From positions 648,210 through 712,209 of the forward strand of contig NZ_CP018258.1 of NCBI RefSeq assembly GCF_001953175.1: a DNA stretch of 64,000 nt, in the 5' to 3' direction. Position numbers and translations under genes: made by a program. Each line of letters starts with the position of its first letter. Position 1 is the first letter of the stretch. This DNA comes from Dehalogenimonas formicexedens. GTDB taxonomy: Bacteria; Chloroflexota; Dehalococcoidia; Dehalococcoidales; Dehalococcoidaceae. Positions 16,681 through 25,827 of this stretch are shown one piece after another. The notes below the pieces were generated by a model, which worked only from the letters and a program-made list of their open reading frames with translations, had not been told where the DNA came from and ran no database searches.

Positions 16681-17919
16681 ATGACGCAAGAGCGTTGTCG
16701 CGGCTGTCGCGACCTTGTTCCCCAGGAAATGCTGAAGTTCCGCCTGGCTGAATCTGTTTTCATCGACACCGCCCTCAAGTGGGGCTATGAAGAGGTGCGG
16801 ACCCCCACACTGGAATACCTGCACCTGTTCACCGCCACCGGAACCCTGACGCCCGGAATGCTCGGCCAGGTGTTCTCCTTCCTTGATTGGGACGGCTGGA
16901 GCGGCGAAAGGGTAGTCATGCGCCCGGACGGCACCATCCCGATCGCCCGACTTTACGTCGATTCGATGGCCGGCCGCGACGTCGCCCGGCTGTTCTACGT
17001 TGTCAACGTTTTCCGTTTTGGAAATGAGCCCGCCACGGGTCGCGAGCGCTGGCAGTGCGGCGCCGAGCTGATCGGCGGCAATTCGGCGCTGGCGGACGTT
17101 GAACTTGTCCGGATGTCTCTGGAGGCGCTTGAGCTTCTCGGTCTGGAATCACGCGTCAAAGTCTCCCATTCAGGCGTCATCCAGGCCGTGCTGGCCCAGC
17201 TGGAGCCTTCAACCGAATCGAGGCACAAGCTGTTCGATGAAATCCTTGACGGCAACGAAAGTATCATGGCCCGCCTGGCCGAAGCCAAACCTGAACTGAT
17301 GGCCGGTTTGAAGACGCTGCTCGATGTCACCGGGACGTCTTCCGCTTACTTATCCAATCTCCGGTCGCTGTTCGGTTATTCGGCCGAACTCGAGGCCGCC
17401 GCGGCTAATTTTGCCTCCACCCTTGATATGCTCGACGATATCGGCCTCCCGTACGAGATAGACTTGGCGTCCGGTCGGGGTTTCGAATACTACACCGGCA
17501 TCATTTTCCACCTGTCCGTCGATGGCAAGACCGTCGGCGGCGGCGGACGCTACGATAACCTTGTAGAGCTGATGGGCGGGCCTGCCAAACCGGCGGCCGG
17601 TTACGCCCTTTACCTCGACGAACTGACCAGGCTCATCGACATGGGCGAATATGAGATGGAAGAACCCGACCGCTTCCTGGTCAGTTTCCAGCCCGGCGAT
17701 GAAGCCCGCGCCTTTGCCGTGGCCACCGACCTGCGCGACGCCGACTACACCGCTGAAATCAAGCTCGGCGACCCGGACGTGATGGATTATGACTGGGTGC
17801 TCAATATCACCGATGAGGGCCTTCTTGTCCTTTCGGACACCGAGACCGACGAGGAATTCGAGTTCGAAACCGTCGATGAACTGGTGGAGATGTTGGGCGG
17901 GGAGGCTTCGGAAGAATGA
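16681..17919 (+). CDS. hisZ: ATP phosphoribosyltransferase regulatory subunit HisZ
   Basis: A 412-residue paralogue of histidyl-tRNA synthetase that activates the short form of HisG. The class II synthetase core is present: a modified motif 2 around VVMRPDGTIPIARLY, and ASGRGFEYYTGIIFH followed by GGGGRYDNL. Residues about 325-412 (FLVSFQPGDEARAFAVATDLRDADY) look like a remnant of the anticodon-binding domain, ending in a very acidic tail. Position directly before hisG (4-bp ATGA overlap) supports HisZ rather than HisS. Confidence 0.9.
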   Translation: MTQERCRGCRDLVPQEMLKFRLAESVFIDTALKWGYEEVRTPTLEYLHLFTATGTLTPGMLGQVFSFLDWDGWSGERVVMRPDGTIPIARLYVDSMAGRDVARLFYVVNVFRFGNEPATGRERWQCGAELIGGNSALADVELVRMSLEALELLGLESRVKVSHSGVIQAVLAQLEPSTESRHKLFDEILDGNESIMARLAEAKPELMAGLKTLLDVTGTSSAYLSNLRSLFGYSAELEAAAANFASTLDMLDDIGLPYEIDLASGRGFEYYTGIIFHLSVDGKTVGGGGRYDNLVELMGGPAKPAAGYALYLDELTRLIDMGEYEMEEPDRFLVSFQPGDEARAFAVATDLRDADYTAEIKLGDPDVMDYDWVLNITDEGLLVLSDTETDEEFEFETVDELVEMLGGEASEE

Positions 17920-19313
17920 GGGTCGCGTTACCCAAGGGAAGGCTACTGGCAGACACGGCGGCGCTTTTGGAGCGCGCCGGCTGGCAGCTCAACGACTACC
18001 AGCCCAAAGCCAGGCTGTACCGCCTGAAGAGCGCCAAATTTCCTGAAATGTCAGCCAAGATGCTGCATGAGAAAGATATCCCCATCCAGGTGGCTATCGG
18101 CAACTACGACCTGGGTATTTGCGGCGCGGACTGGGTGGAAGAACTGGTGTCGCGCTACCGGCTTACCTCCCTGGTCAAGGTCAAAAACCTGGGCTACGGT
18201 CACGGCGCCCTGTTTGCCGCCGCGGCGGCGGGCGACGGCATTGCGTCGCTGTCCGACCTGTCGCAGCGTTCCGACAAGATCCGACTGGCATCCGAATATC
18301 CCAACCTGGCGGAACAGCTGGCGATGCAGCTTCGCCTGAAAAACTACGCCGTTTACCCGCTGTGGGGCAGCGCCGAAGCCTATCCGCCTGAAACGGCCGA
18401 GGTAGTCATCTTGCCGCGCAAGACGGCCGGGGAACTGGAAGGCAAGGGTCTCAAGGTGCTCTCAAAGGTGCTGGATTTCAAAGCGGTGCTCATCGCCAAC
18501 CGGGAGAGCCTGGCATCGAAAGACCTTTCCGGAGCCATAAGTTCGATCATGGCCAACCTTCAGCCAAGTCCCGACGTCGAGGAGGCAAAATCAGGGACGG
18601 CATCTCCGCTGGAAGCCTACCATGAATATGCTCCCGACGTGGTGCGCCTGGCTTTACCTGACGGTCACCAGCAGCCGCACGTCCGCAAGATTCTGGACGC
18701 CGCTGGAATTCACATCGAAGATTACCCATCCGATAAAGGGCTGCGCCGTCCCAAAAGCGATATCGAAGGTTTCACCATCAAGACTATCCGCCCCCAGGAT
18801 ATGCCGGTCCAGGTGGCCAACGGCAATTTCGACCTGGCGATCACCGGCTGGGACTGGCTGACGGATCACCTGCACCAGTTTCCCACCAGCCCGGTGAAGC
18901 GGCTGCTGGATCTCAAATATGGCTGGGTGCGCATCGTGGCGGTGGTCGCCAACGATGTCCCGGTGAACAATTCCGCGGAACTGAAGGCCTATTTCCGGAA
19001 CAAGAACCTGCGGGTGGCCTCCGAATACATCAATATCGCCGACGACTACGCCCGGAGGAACCATTTCGGCCGCTACCGTATCGCTCCGACCTGGGGCTCT
19101 ACCGAGGCCTATCTGCCTGAGGACGCCGACCTTTTAATCGAAAACACCGAGACCGGTGGTACCATCGCCAGGCATAACCTGCGCATCATCGATACGCTCT
19201 TTGAATCTACAGCCTGCGTCATCGGCAACACCCGGGCGGCTGATAATCCGGTTAAACGGGCGCGAATGGAAGCTTTGGTGGAGCGGCTGGGCAAAGCCCT
19301 GGAGAAAGTCTGA
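17916..19313 (+). CDS. hisG: ATP phosphoribosyltransferase HisG, tandem two-domain form
   Basis: First enzyme of histidine synthesis (ATP + PRPP to PR-ATP). Short-form HisG is about 210 residues; this protein has 465 and contains two consecutive HisG domains, about 1-215 and 240-465. The halves align, for example GSAEAYPPETAEV (151-163) with GSTEAYLPEDADL (394-406). The first keeps the N-terminal LPKGRL but its PRPP loop is degraded (KTAGELEGKGL). The second keeps the PRPP loop TETGGTIARHNL (411-422) but has LPDGHQQ in place of LPKGRL. It is presumably activated by HisZ. It overlaps hisD by 1 bp. Confidence 0.88.
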   Translation: MRVALPKGRLLADTAALLERAGWQLNDYQPKARLYRLKSAKFPEMSAKMLHEKDIPIQVAIGNYDLGICGADWVEELVSRYRLTSLVKVKNLGYGHGALFAAAAAGDGIASLSDLSQRSDKIRLASEYPNLAEQLAMQLRLKNYAVYPLWGSAEAYPPETAEVVILPRKTAGELEGKGLKVLSKVLDFKAVLIANRESLASKDLSGAISSIMANLQPSPDVEEAKSGTASPLEAYHEYAPDVVRLALPDGHQQPHVRKILDAAGIHIEDYPSDKGLRRPKSDIEGFTIKTIRPQDMPVQVANGNFDLAITGWDWLTDHLHQFPTSPVKRLLDLKYGWVRIVAVVANDVPVNNSAELKAYFRNKNLRVASEYINIADDYARRNHFGRYRIAPTWGSTEAYLPEDADLLIENTETGGTIARHNLRIIDTLFESTACVIGNTRAADNPVKRARMEALVERLGKALEKV

Positions 19314-20590
19314 TGCGTTTGGTGACCGGTTTCAACGCGGCAAGGGAGCTGCTTGAGCGCCGGGTGAATGTGTCCACTGGCAACGCTGGGGTCGAGCAAT
19401 CGGTCAGGGCGGTCATAGATGATGTAATCCGGGAGGGCGACGCAGCGCTCAAGCGTTTAACTGCCAGATTCGACCGGGTTGAATTACAAACGTTCGAGGT
19501 ACCCGGGGAGCACATCAAGGCGGCGATGTCCGCAATCTCGCCCGAACTGCTGGCAGCCCTTAAAACCGCCGCCGGGCGTATCGGTTCTTATCATCAGGAC
19601 CAGCGTCAAGCAATTTCAGCCATGCAATTGGCGATGGATGGGCGACAGATCTTCCGGCCGCTTGAACGGGTGGGCGTCTACGCTCCCGGCGGCAAGGCCT
19701 ATTACCCCTCAACCGTGTTGATGACCGCCATCCCGGCCAAGGCTGCCGGGGTGGCTGAAGTCATCCTGGCGACACCGCCGGGTCCGGACGGGAAAATCCC
19801 GGCGCCAACCCTAGCCGCCGCCGCCATTTCCGGTGTTGACCGGGTTTTCAGCATCGGCGGGGCTCAGGCCATCGCCGCTCTGGCCTACGGCACGGAATCG
19901 GTGCCTAAAGTGGATAAGATCTGCGGACCGGGAAATATCTACGTCATGACCGCCAAGCGCCTGGTATACGGAGCTGTGGGTATAGACGGGTTGCAGGGTC
20001 CGAGCGAAGTGCTGATCATTGCCGATGAAACCGCCAACCCGGATTTCATCGCGTCCGACATGCTGGCCCAGGCGGAGCACGACCCGCTGGCCCAGTCAGT
20101 GCTGGTAACCACCTCGAAGCCAGTGGCGGACAAGGTGATCGCTATCCTCCAGGCGAAATCGGAGGGGTCGGCGAGGCGTCAAGCCGTTGCTGAATCCCTT
20201 GGGGACTGGGGCATCGTTGCCGTGGTGGATAACCTCGACCAGGCGATCGAACTGGCCAATCTGTATGCGCCGGAACATTTACTGGTATTCACCGCCGATG
20301 CCGATGCAGATTTAAAAAAGATCAAAAATGCAGGATGCGCCTTTATCGGAGAAAAGGCTTCGGTAGCCTTCGGCGATTATGTCGCTGGTCCTTCGCATGC
20401 CCTGCCTACCGGCGGCACGGCGCGGTTCGCCTCGCCGTTGAATGTGCTCGATTTCCTGAAGATAACAGACGCCGTCCGTGTCGACGACACGATGGTAAAT
20501 AGCTTGGGCGCCGCCGCCGCGGCAATCGCGGAGGCTGAGGGATTAAGCGCACATAGAGATGCCGTTCGCTTGAGAATGGAGGCCGCGTGA
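19313..20590 (+). CDS. hisD: Histidinol dehydrogenase
   Basis: A 425-residue zinc enzyme that oxidises L-histidinol to L-histidine in two NAD-dependent steps, the last two reactions of the pathway. Recognisable blocks are [63 protein letters not shown] (metal-site Gln/His region) and [33 protein letters not shown]. Length is normal. Start overlaps hisG by 1 bp and its end overlaps hisC by 4 bp. Confidence 0.96.
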   Translation: MRLVTGFNAARELLERRVNVSTGNAGVEQSVRAVIDDVIREGDAALKRLTARFDRVELQTFEVPGEHIKAAMSAISPELLAALKTAAGRIGSYHQDQRQAISAMQLAMDGRQIFRPLERVGVYAPGGKAYYPSTVLMTAIPAKAAGVAEVILATPPGPDGKIPAPTLAAAAISGVDRVFSIGGAQAIAALAYGTESVPKVDKICGPGNIYVMTAKRLVYGAVGIDGLQGPSEVLIIADETANPDFIASDMLAQAEHDPLAQSVLVTTSKPVADKVIAILQAKSEGSARRQAVAESLGDWGIVAVVDNLDQAIELANLYAPEHLLVFTADADADLKKIKNAGCAFIGEKASVAFGDYVAGPSHALPTGGTARFASPLNVLDFLKITDAVRVDDTMVNSLGAAAAAIAEAEGLSAHRDAVRLRMEAA

Positions 20591-21672
20591 CCGACATAAA
20601 CAGGTTCATGAGGCGGGAGCTTGACAAGTTTGTCGGCTATGCCGCCTGCAAATCGCCGGAAGCCCTCGACCGGGAAACGAGGGCAATGGGGATCCTCAAG
20701 CTCGACGCCAACGAAAACGTTTACGGGCCTTCTCCCAGGGTAAAAGCGGCTTTGGCGTCTTTTGACGACGCCCACATCTACCCCGATTCCTGCCAGACCG
20801 AGTTAAGGAAAGCGCTGGCGGTTTACACCGGTGTTGCCGCCGAACATATCGTCGCCGGATCCGGCTCGGACCAGCTTATCGATTTGCTGATAAGGTTGTT
20901 CGTTAACCCAGGCGATGAGGTCCTGACCGCGACGCCGACCTTTGCCATGTACAAGTTTTTCACCGAGCTGGCCGGCGGGAAGTTTGTGACCGTATCACGA
21001 GACGACGAATTCAACCTCGTGCCCGAAAAACTGATTAAAGCGATCTCAAAAAAGACAAAGCTGATTTTCATCGCCATGCCGAACAACCCGACCGGCACCC
21101 AGATAAGCGTCGACGCGGTGAAAAAGATAATCGACACCGGCGTTCCGGTGGTTGTGGATGAAGCGTATTATGAGTTCACCGGCCAGACCCTGGCGCCCGA
21201 ACTAGATAAATACCCGAATTTGATGATCCTACGCACCTTCAGTAAATGGGCGGGGCTGGCGGGCCTTCGTGTCGGATATGGCCTGTTACCGGTAAATGTC
21301 GCCGAAAAGCTTGACGCCATCAAAGACCCGTATTGCGTCAACGCCGCGGCTGTGACGGCGGCGCGCGAGTCGCTGAATGACGTGGACTACCTTATGGGCA
21401 ACGTTAAGCTTATGATCTCTGAAAGGGACCGGCTCTTCAACGCCCTGTCATCGATCAAGTACCTGAAGCCTTATCCCTCCGCGGCTAATTTTATCCTCTG
21501 CAAGGTTAAAGCCAGGATAGCGCTGCAAATCCAGGTGGTTTTGGAGCGCCGGGGGATACTGGTACGCTATTTCAACTCGCCGCAGATGGAAAATTGCCTG
21601 CGGTTCAGTATCGGACGCCCGGAAGACACCGACCGGCTGATCGCCGAACTCCAGAAAATAGGGGAGATGTAA
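20587..21672 (+). CDS. hisC: Histidinol-phosphate aminotransferase
   Basis: A 361-residue PLP-dependent fold-type I transaminase that makes histidinol phosphate from imidazole-acetol phosphate and glutamate. [14 protein letters not shown] is the usual N-terminal motif, NNPTGT and DEAYYEF bind PLP, and K220 in [17 protein letters not shown] is the Schiff-base lysine. The GTG start at 20587 lies within the 4-bp overlap with hisD. hisB follows after 1 bp. Confidence 0.95.
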   Translation: MTDINRFMRRELDKFVGYAACKSPEALDRETRAMGILKLDANENVYGPSPRVKAALASFDDAHIYPDSCQTELRKALAVYTGVAAEHIVAGSGSDQLIDLLIRLFVNPGDEVLTATPTFAMYKFFTELAGGKFVTVSRDDEFNLVPEKLIKAISKKTKLIFIAMPNNPTGTQISVDAVKKIIDTGVPVVVDEAYYEFTGQTLAPELDKYPNLMILRTFSKWAGLAGLRVGYGLLPVNVAEKLDAIKDPYCVNAAAVTAARESLNDVDYLMGNVKLMISERDRLFNALSSIKYLKPYPSAANFILCKVKARIALQIQVVLERRGILVRYFNSPQMENCLRFSIGRPEDTDRLIAELQKIGEM

Positions 21673-21673
21673 C

Positions 21674-22261
21674 ATGGCCGAACGCAAAGCCACCGTCAAA
21701 CGGGAAACTAAAGAGACGACAATTTCGGTCACGGTCAACCTGGATGGCACCTGCAAGGACGAGATGTGCACCGGCAACCGGTTGTTCGACCACATGCTCT
21801 CCCAGATCGCCAGGCACGGGGTATTTGACATAAAGGTGTCCGCTACTGGCGATGATATCCATCATCTCGTCGAGGATGTCGGTATCTGCCTGGGTAAAGC
21901 CTTCAACGAAGCCCTGGGGGATAAGAAGGGATTGGTTCGCACCGCCGAATCCCAGGTTCCGATGGATGAGGCTTTGGGCGTGGTCATTTTGGATCTGGGC
22001 GGGCGGGGATACTCCGTCATCCACATGGACTTTGAGAAAAACGACCTCGCTGGTTTCCCGGTCGATATGGTACGCCATTTCCTGGAAAGCTTCGCCGCGG
22101 AGGGCCGGATGAATCTTCACGCCTCCGTCTGCTACGGCACCAATGATCACCACAAGGTTGAAGCGGTGTTCAAAGCTCTTGGACGGGCGCTGGATAAGGC
22201 GACACGGATTGATCCGCGGATCGCTGACCGGGTTCCAAGTACCAAGGAGTGGGTGGAGTAA
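21674..22261 (+). CDS. hisB: Imidazoleglycerol-phosphate dehydratase
   Basis: A 195-residue monofunctional dehydratase that binds manganese through His/Glu clusters. [27 protein letters not shown] and the later [36 protein letters not shown] are present. In the first block the usual DGTG...TGIGF reads [15 protein letters not shown], a mild divergence outside the metal ligands. Last gene of the his unit; hisH, hisA, hisF and hisI/E are not in the window. Confidence 0.93.
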   Translation: MAERKATVKRETKETTISVTVNLDGTCKDEMCTGNRLFDHMLSQIARHGVFDIKVSATGDDIHHLVEDVGICLGKAFNEALGDKKGLVRTAESQVPMDEALGVVILDLGGRGYSVIHMDFEKNDLAGFPVDMVRHFLESFAAEGRMNLHASVCYGTNDHHKVEAVFKALGRALDKATRIDPRIADRVPSTKEWVE

Positions 22262-22272
22262 CTTCCCCTCAT

Positions 22273-22903
22273 TTGTCTTTCTGAACCGAGCGAAGCATCG
22301 GGGAAGAATCTTTTAAGTTTCCCTCTCAGGGCGAAATTGAGATTCTTCGCTTCGCTCAGAATCACAGTAAATTTGGTCTCACGCCAAAGACTTGTCTTTC
22401 TGAACCGAGCGAAGCATCGGGGAAGAATCTCTATGCCTCCCTGCCGCAAATACCGTCATAAAGGTCTGACCAATTTGGATTGAACTCGTTGATCAAGGCG
22501 ACTTTCTTAGATCGCCGCCAACCCTTGATTTCCTTTTCCCGTGAGATAGCAGAGTAGGCGTTGTTCGTTTCTTCAAAGTATATCAAGGAATGTATTGCAT
22601 ACCTTTTGGTGAAACCTTCCACCAAGTTGTTCTTGTGTTGCCAGACGCGTTTGATCAGGTCGCTAGTGACGCCAGTGTAAGTCACCGTTTTTGCGGCGTT
22701 GGTCATAATGTATATCTAATATTGTTTTGAGTTCACAGCCTCATCTCCGGAGAGGCATTGAGATTCTTCGCTACGCTCAGAATGACATTATATTTGATCT
22801 GATGCTAAAGACTTGTCTTTCTGAACCGAGCGAAGCATCGGTGAAGAATCTCTAAGCCTCCTTCTCAGGGCGAAGTGAGATTCTTCGCTGCGCTCAGAAT
22901 GAC
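22273..22903. repeat. Array of three inverted-repeat units, the middle one carrying a GIY-YIG gene
   Basis: Left arms (39 bp, TTGTCTTTCTGAACCGAGCG...) lie at 22273-22311, 22392-22430 and 22813-22851 and are nearly identical. Right arms (TGAGATTCTTCGC.TCGCTCAGAAT.AC) lie at 22338-22365, 22759-22786 and 22876-22903. The right arm is an imperfect reverse complement of the left, so each unit can fold into a long stem-loop. The two 26-bp linkers (22366-22391 and 22787-22812) are also similar, so the period is tandem. In unit 2 the short loop between the arms is replaced by about 330 bp containing the GIY-YIG gene. Confidence 0.85.
22431..22706 (-). CDS. Small GIY-YIG nuclease-domain protein, N-terminus shortened
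   Basis: A 91-residue URI-type GIY-YIG domain: YTGVTSDLIKRVWQHKN, LIYFEETNNAYSAISREKEIKGWRRSKK, ending NPNWSDL. Relatives usually begin with a YVYI strand holding the first tyrosine. Here codons for IYI precede the ATG in frame but a TAG lies just before them. The protein therefore either starts at the ATG without that strand, uses the ATT at 22709, or is decaying. The stop codon abuts a repeat arm. It is downstream of purC on the same strand. Confidence 0.75.
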   Translation of the reverse strand: MTNAAKTVTYTGVTSDLIKRVWQHKNNLVEGFTKRYAIHSLIYFEETNNAYSAISREKEIKGWRRSKKVALINEFNPNWSDLYDGICGREA

Positions 22904-22909
22904 AAAGTG

Positions 22910-23824
22910 CTAGGCCAGCGTTTTCCCCGTCAATACCTCATACGCATGAACGTATCGCCGCCGGGTGCTCTCGATGACGTCAAGCGGCAGAGCGGGGGCC
23001 GGCGGCTCTTTGTTCCAGCCGGATTTCTCCAGCCAGTCTCGCAGGGGCTGCTTATCGTAAGAGTCCTGGGGTTCGCCCACCTTATACAGTTTTTCATCCC
23101 AAAAGCGGGATGAATCCGGCGTCAATGCCTCGTCGATCACTATGAGCTTGTCTCCGTCCAGCCCGAACTCGAACTTGGTGTCGGCGATGATGATGCCGTG
23201 GTGGCGGGCATAGTCACGGGCGAAAGCGTAGAGCGCGATGCTCATAGTTTTGAGCTTCAAGGCCAGATCCTTGCCGACGGTATTTTCGACTTCGGCGTAG
23301 GTCATCGGCAAGTCGTGGGTGTTGTCGCCCTTGGTGGTCGGGGTGAAGATCGGTTCTGTAAGGATCTCACTCTGCCGAAGCCCGGCAGGCAGCGGCACGC
23401 CGCAGACGGATTGCCGAGTTTTGTACTCAGCCCAGCCCGAACCCGCCAGGTAGCCGCGGACAACGCATTCCACCGGCAGGCGCTTGACCTTTTTGACCAC
23501 CATCGACCGGCCTTCGAGGTATTTGGGGTAATCGAAACGCTGTTTTTCAGGAACGTATTGGCCGAGTTGTTTAACGTCGTTGATGACAGCGACGACGTGG
23601 TTGGGGATAATCTTCCTCGTCTGATCGAACCAGAAAGCCGAAATCTGGTTCAGTACTTTGCCCTTGTCGGGGATGCCGGCCGGCAAGACCACGTCGAACG
23701 CGGAAATACGGTCGGTGACGACAATCAGAAGGTATTCGCCGAGGTCGTAGGTGTCTCGGACTTTACCGGAGATAAACCGGTTTAGCGGGAGATCCGTTTT
23801 AAGGACGACGGCAGTGGTGGTCAT
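22910..23824 (-). CDS. purC: Phosphoribosylaminoimidazole-succinocarboxamide synthase
   Basis: A 304-residue SAICAR synthetase (CAIR + Asp + ATP), the step before PurB in purine synthesis. Motifs: GKVRDTYDLGEYLLIVVTDRISAFD, VECVVRGYLAGSGWAEY, and IIADTKFEFGLDGDKLIVIDEALTPDSSRFW. I set the start at the ATG at 23824, preceded by GAGG with 8-nt spacing; an in-frame extension of 23 codons upstream falls in repeat DNA. Longer than the 237-residue E. coli form, matching the about 300-residue class. Confidence 0.94.
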   Translation of the reverse strand: MTTTAVVLKTDLPLNRFISGKVRDTYDLGEYLLIVVTDRISAFDVVLPAGIPDKGKVLNQISAFWFDQTRKIIPNHVVAVINDVKQLGQYVPEKQRFDYPKYLEGRSMVVKKVKRLPVECVVRGYLAGSGWAEYKTRQSVCGVPLPAGLRQSEILTEPIFTPTTKGDNTHDLPMTYAEVENTVGKDLALKLKTMSIALYAFARDYARHHGIIIADTKFEFGLDGDKLIVIDEALTPDSSRFWDEKLYKVGEPQDSYDKQPLRDWLEKSGWNKEPPAPALPLDVIESTRRRYVHAYEVLTGKTLA

Positions 23825-23851
23825 ATTATTTACCTCGATCAGAATTCGATT

Positions 23852-23982
23852 GAATAACCAAGATACAAGATACAATGACCAAACAAGTACCAATCACCAA
23901 ATTCAAATTACCAAACGGTTTGTATATTGGATTTTGAACCTTGGGATTTGTTTGGTTTTTGTCTCTTGGTTATTGGTCATTT
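23852..23982. repeat. AT-rich inverted-repeat element between purB and purC
   Basis: The left side has AATAACCAAGATACAAGATA followed by ATGACCAAACAA; the right side has TTGTTTGGTT and CTTGGTTATTGGTCATT, whose complements match the left elements. A small palindrome CCAAAC-GGTTTG lies near the middle. Base composition is far more AT-rich than the flanking genes. It resembles a non-coding mobile or dispersed element; its right end touches the purB stop codon. Confidence 0.55.
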
Positions 23983-25343
23983 CAAAGCGACTGCGGCGAA
24001 AGCTTTTCGGGAGGGGTCTCGGCGCTGCCTTTCCACTGGGCGGCGGTCAGCCCGACCCTCTTGAAAATGTCGTCCACGTGTCGCGTGTAATACTTATAAT
24101 CGAAGAGATTGTCCAGTTCCTCCGGCTTGAGCACCGCCTGTACCTCGGGATCGGCTTTGAGCAGGTCGATGAACTGGCCGGTGCCGGACCAGGTGGCCAT
24201 GGCGTTGCGCTGGACGATCTTGTAGGCGCTGTGCTCTCCCTGCCGGGGCAAACCTTTATCGATCAAGGCAAGGAGTACCCGCTGTGAGAATAATAGGCCG
24301 CGGGTTAATTCCATATTCTGGCGCATCCGCTGGGGGTAAACGGTCATTCCCTTTATGATGCCGGTAAAGATGTTCATGGCGTAATCAAGCACCAGGCAGG
24401 CATCCGGAAAAATGACCCGTTCGGTGGAGGAGTGGGAAATGTCCCGTTCATGCCACAGCGCGATGTTTTCAAGGGACGTCAGGGCGTAGCCCCGGATAAG
24501 CCGCGAGATACCGCAGATGCGTTCGCATAACTCGGGATTTTTCTTGTGAGGCATGGATGATGAACCGGTTTGCCCGGAGCCGAAGGGCTCCTCGACTTCC
24601 CGAACCTCGGTCTTTTGAAGGGCGCGGATTTCGGTGGCGAATTTCTCCAGGGAGCCGCCGATAACGGCCAGGGTGCTCATAAAATGGGCATGCCGGTCCC
24701 GCTGGATGACCTGGTTGGAAACCGGATCGGGAGCCAGTCCGAGCTTGGCGCAGGCGAACTCTTCCACTTCCGGCGGCACGGTGGCAAAGGTTCCCACCGC
24801 CCCGGAGATCATGCCGACGGTAATGCCTTTGGCGGCTTCTGAAAGGCGCTGGCGGTTGCGCTGCATCTCTTCCATCCACAGCGCCAGCTTCAAGCCGAAG
24901 GTGATCGGTTCCGCGTGAACCCCGTGGGTGCGCCCGGCCATGACGGTGTATTTGTACTCGAGGGCTCTTTTACCCAGGGCGGCGATAAGCTCCTTGATGT
25001 CCTCAGCCAGGATCGCCGACGCCTCTACCAGTTGGAGGCTGGTGGCGGTATCCATGACGTCGGAGGAGGTGAGGCCCAGATGGATAAACCGGGCATCTTC
25101 TCCCACGCTCTCGGCCACCGCGCCCAGGAAGGCGGTCATGTCATGGTGGGTTTCCTTGAGAAGTTCCTCCATGCGCTTGAAATTGATCCGGGCTAGCTTG
25201 ATCTTGGGCAACGCCTCCCGCGGGATGACGCCCTGCTTCACCCAGGCTTCGCTGACGGCGATTTCAACATCGAGCCACTTGGCGAATTTGTTCTCTTCGC
25301 TCCAGACCTTTTTCATCTGGGGCCGGCTGTAACGTTCGATCAT
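23982..25343 (-). CDS. purB: Adenylosuccinate lyase
   Basis: A 453-residue fumarase-superfamily lyase acting twice in purine synthesis (SAICAR to AICAR, adenylosuccinate to AMP). It contains HDMTAFLGAV and TSSDVMDTA, GRTHGVHAEPITFG (catalytic His region), and the superfamily signature GSSSMPHKKNP. The start follows the purE stop by 2 bp. The last residues lead directly into an AT-rich repeat. Confidence 0.95.
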   Translation of the reverse strand: MIERYSRPQMKKVWSEENKFAKWLDVEIAVSEAWVKQGVIPREALPKIKLARINFKRMEELLKETHHDMTAFLGAVAESVGEDARFIHLGLTSSDVMDTATSLQLVEASAILAEDIKELIAALGKRALEYKYTVMAGRTHGVHAEPITFGLKLALWMEEMQRNRQRLSEAAKGITVGMISGAVGTFATVPPEVEEFACAKLGLAPDPVSNQVIQRDRHAHFMSTLAVIGGSLEKFATEIRALQKTEVREVEEPFGSGQTGSSSMPHKKNPELCERICGISRLIRGYALTSLENIALWHERDISHSSTERVIFPDACLVLDYAMNIFTGIIKGMTVYPQRMRQNMELTRGLLFSQRVLLALIDKGLPRQGEHSAYKIVQRNAMATWSGTGQFIDLLKADPEVQAVLKPEELDNLFDYKYYTRHVDDIFKRVGLTAAQWKGSAETPPEKLSPQSL

Positions 25344-25345
25344 GG

Positions 25346-25804
25346 CTAGTTCCCTTTAAATTCGGTGCGTAGATTTTCATATGCCCGGGCGACGTCCGGG
25401 TATTTCAAGCCCAGTATCTGCGCCGCGAGGTATCCGGCGTTCTTGGCTCCGGGGGTGCCGATGGCGACAGTCGCCACCGGGACGCCGGCGGGCATCTGGA
25501 CGATGGCGTAAAGCGAATCGACGCCCTTAAGGTCGCTTGAGGGGATCGGCACGCCGATGACCGGAAGCGTCGTCCAGGAGGCGATGACTCCGGGCAAATG
25601 GGCGGCGGCTCCGGCGCCGGCGATGATCACCTCGAAGCCCTTGTCACGGGCCGAAGTGCAAAAAGCGTGGACCTTTTCCGGTTGCCGATGAGCCGACATG
25701 ACCAGGATTTCCGATTCAAGTCCCATCTTCGCCAAAGCGTCGACGGCAGCCTGCATGACTTCCATATCGGACCTTGAGCCCATGACTACGGCGACTTTAG
25801 GCAT
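25346..25804 (-). CDS. purE: N5-carboxyaminoimidazole ribonucleotide mutase
   Basis: A 152-residue PurE that interconverts N5-CAIR (or AIR/CO2) and CAIR. MGSRSDMEVM, SAHRQPEKV and AGAAAHLPGVIAS are the substrate-binding motifs. I prefer the ATG at 25804, with GAGGT 7 nt upstream. An ATG at 25828 overlapping the purD stop would add eight residues. No purK is present in the window, so whether it acts as a class I mutase or a class II carboxylase cannot be settled by context. Confidence 0.93.
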   Translation of the reverse strand: MPKVAVVMGSRSDMEVMQAAVDALAKMGLESEILVMSAHRQPEKVHAFCTSARDKGFEVIIAGAGAAAHLPGVIASWTTLPVIGVPIPSSDLKGVDSLYAIVQMPAGVPVATVAIGTPGAKNAGYLAAQILGLKYPDVARAYENLRTEFKGN

Positions 25805-25827
25805 ATCGATACCTCGACCTGTCGTCA

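Noticed and set aside
22273-22903. CRISPR-like array
   Set aside because: Repeats are palindromic, too few, and the linkers are similar to each other rather than unique spacers; no cas genes are present.
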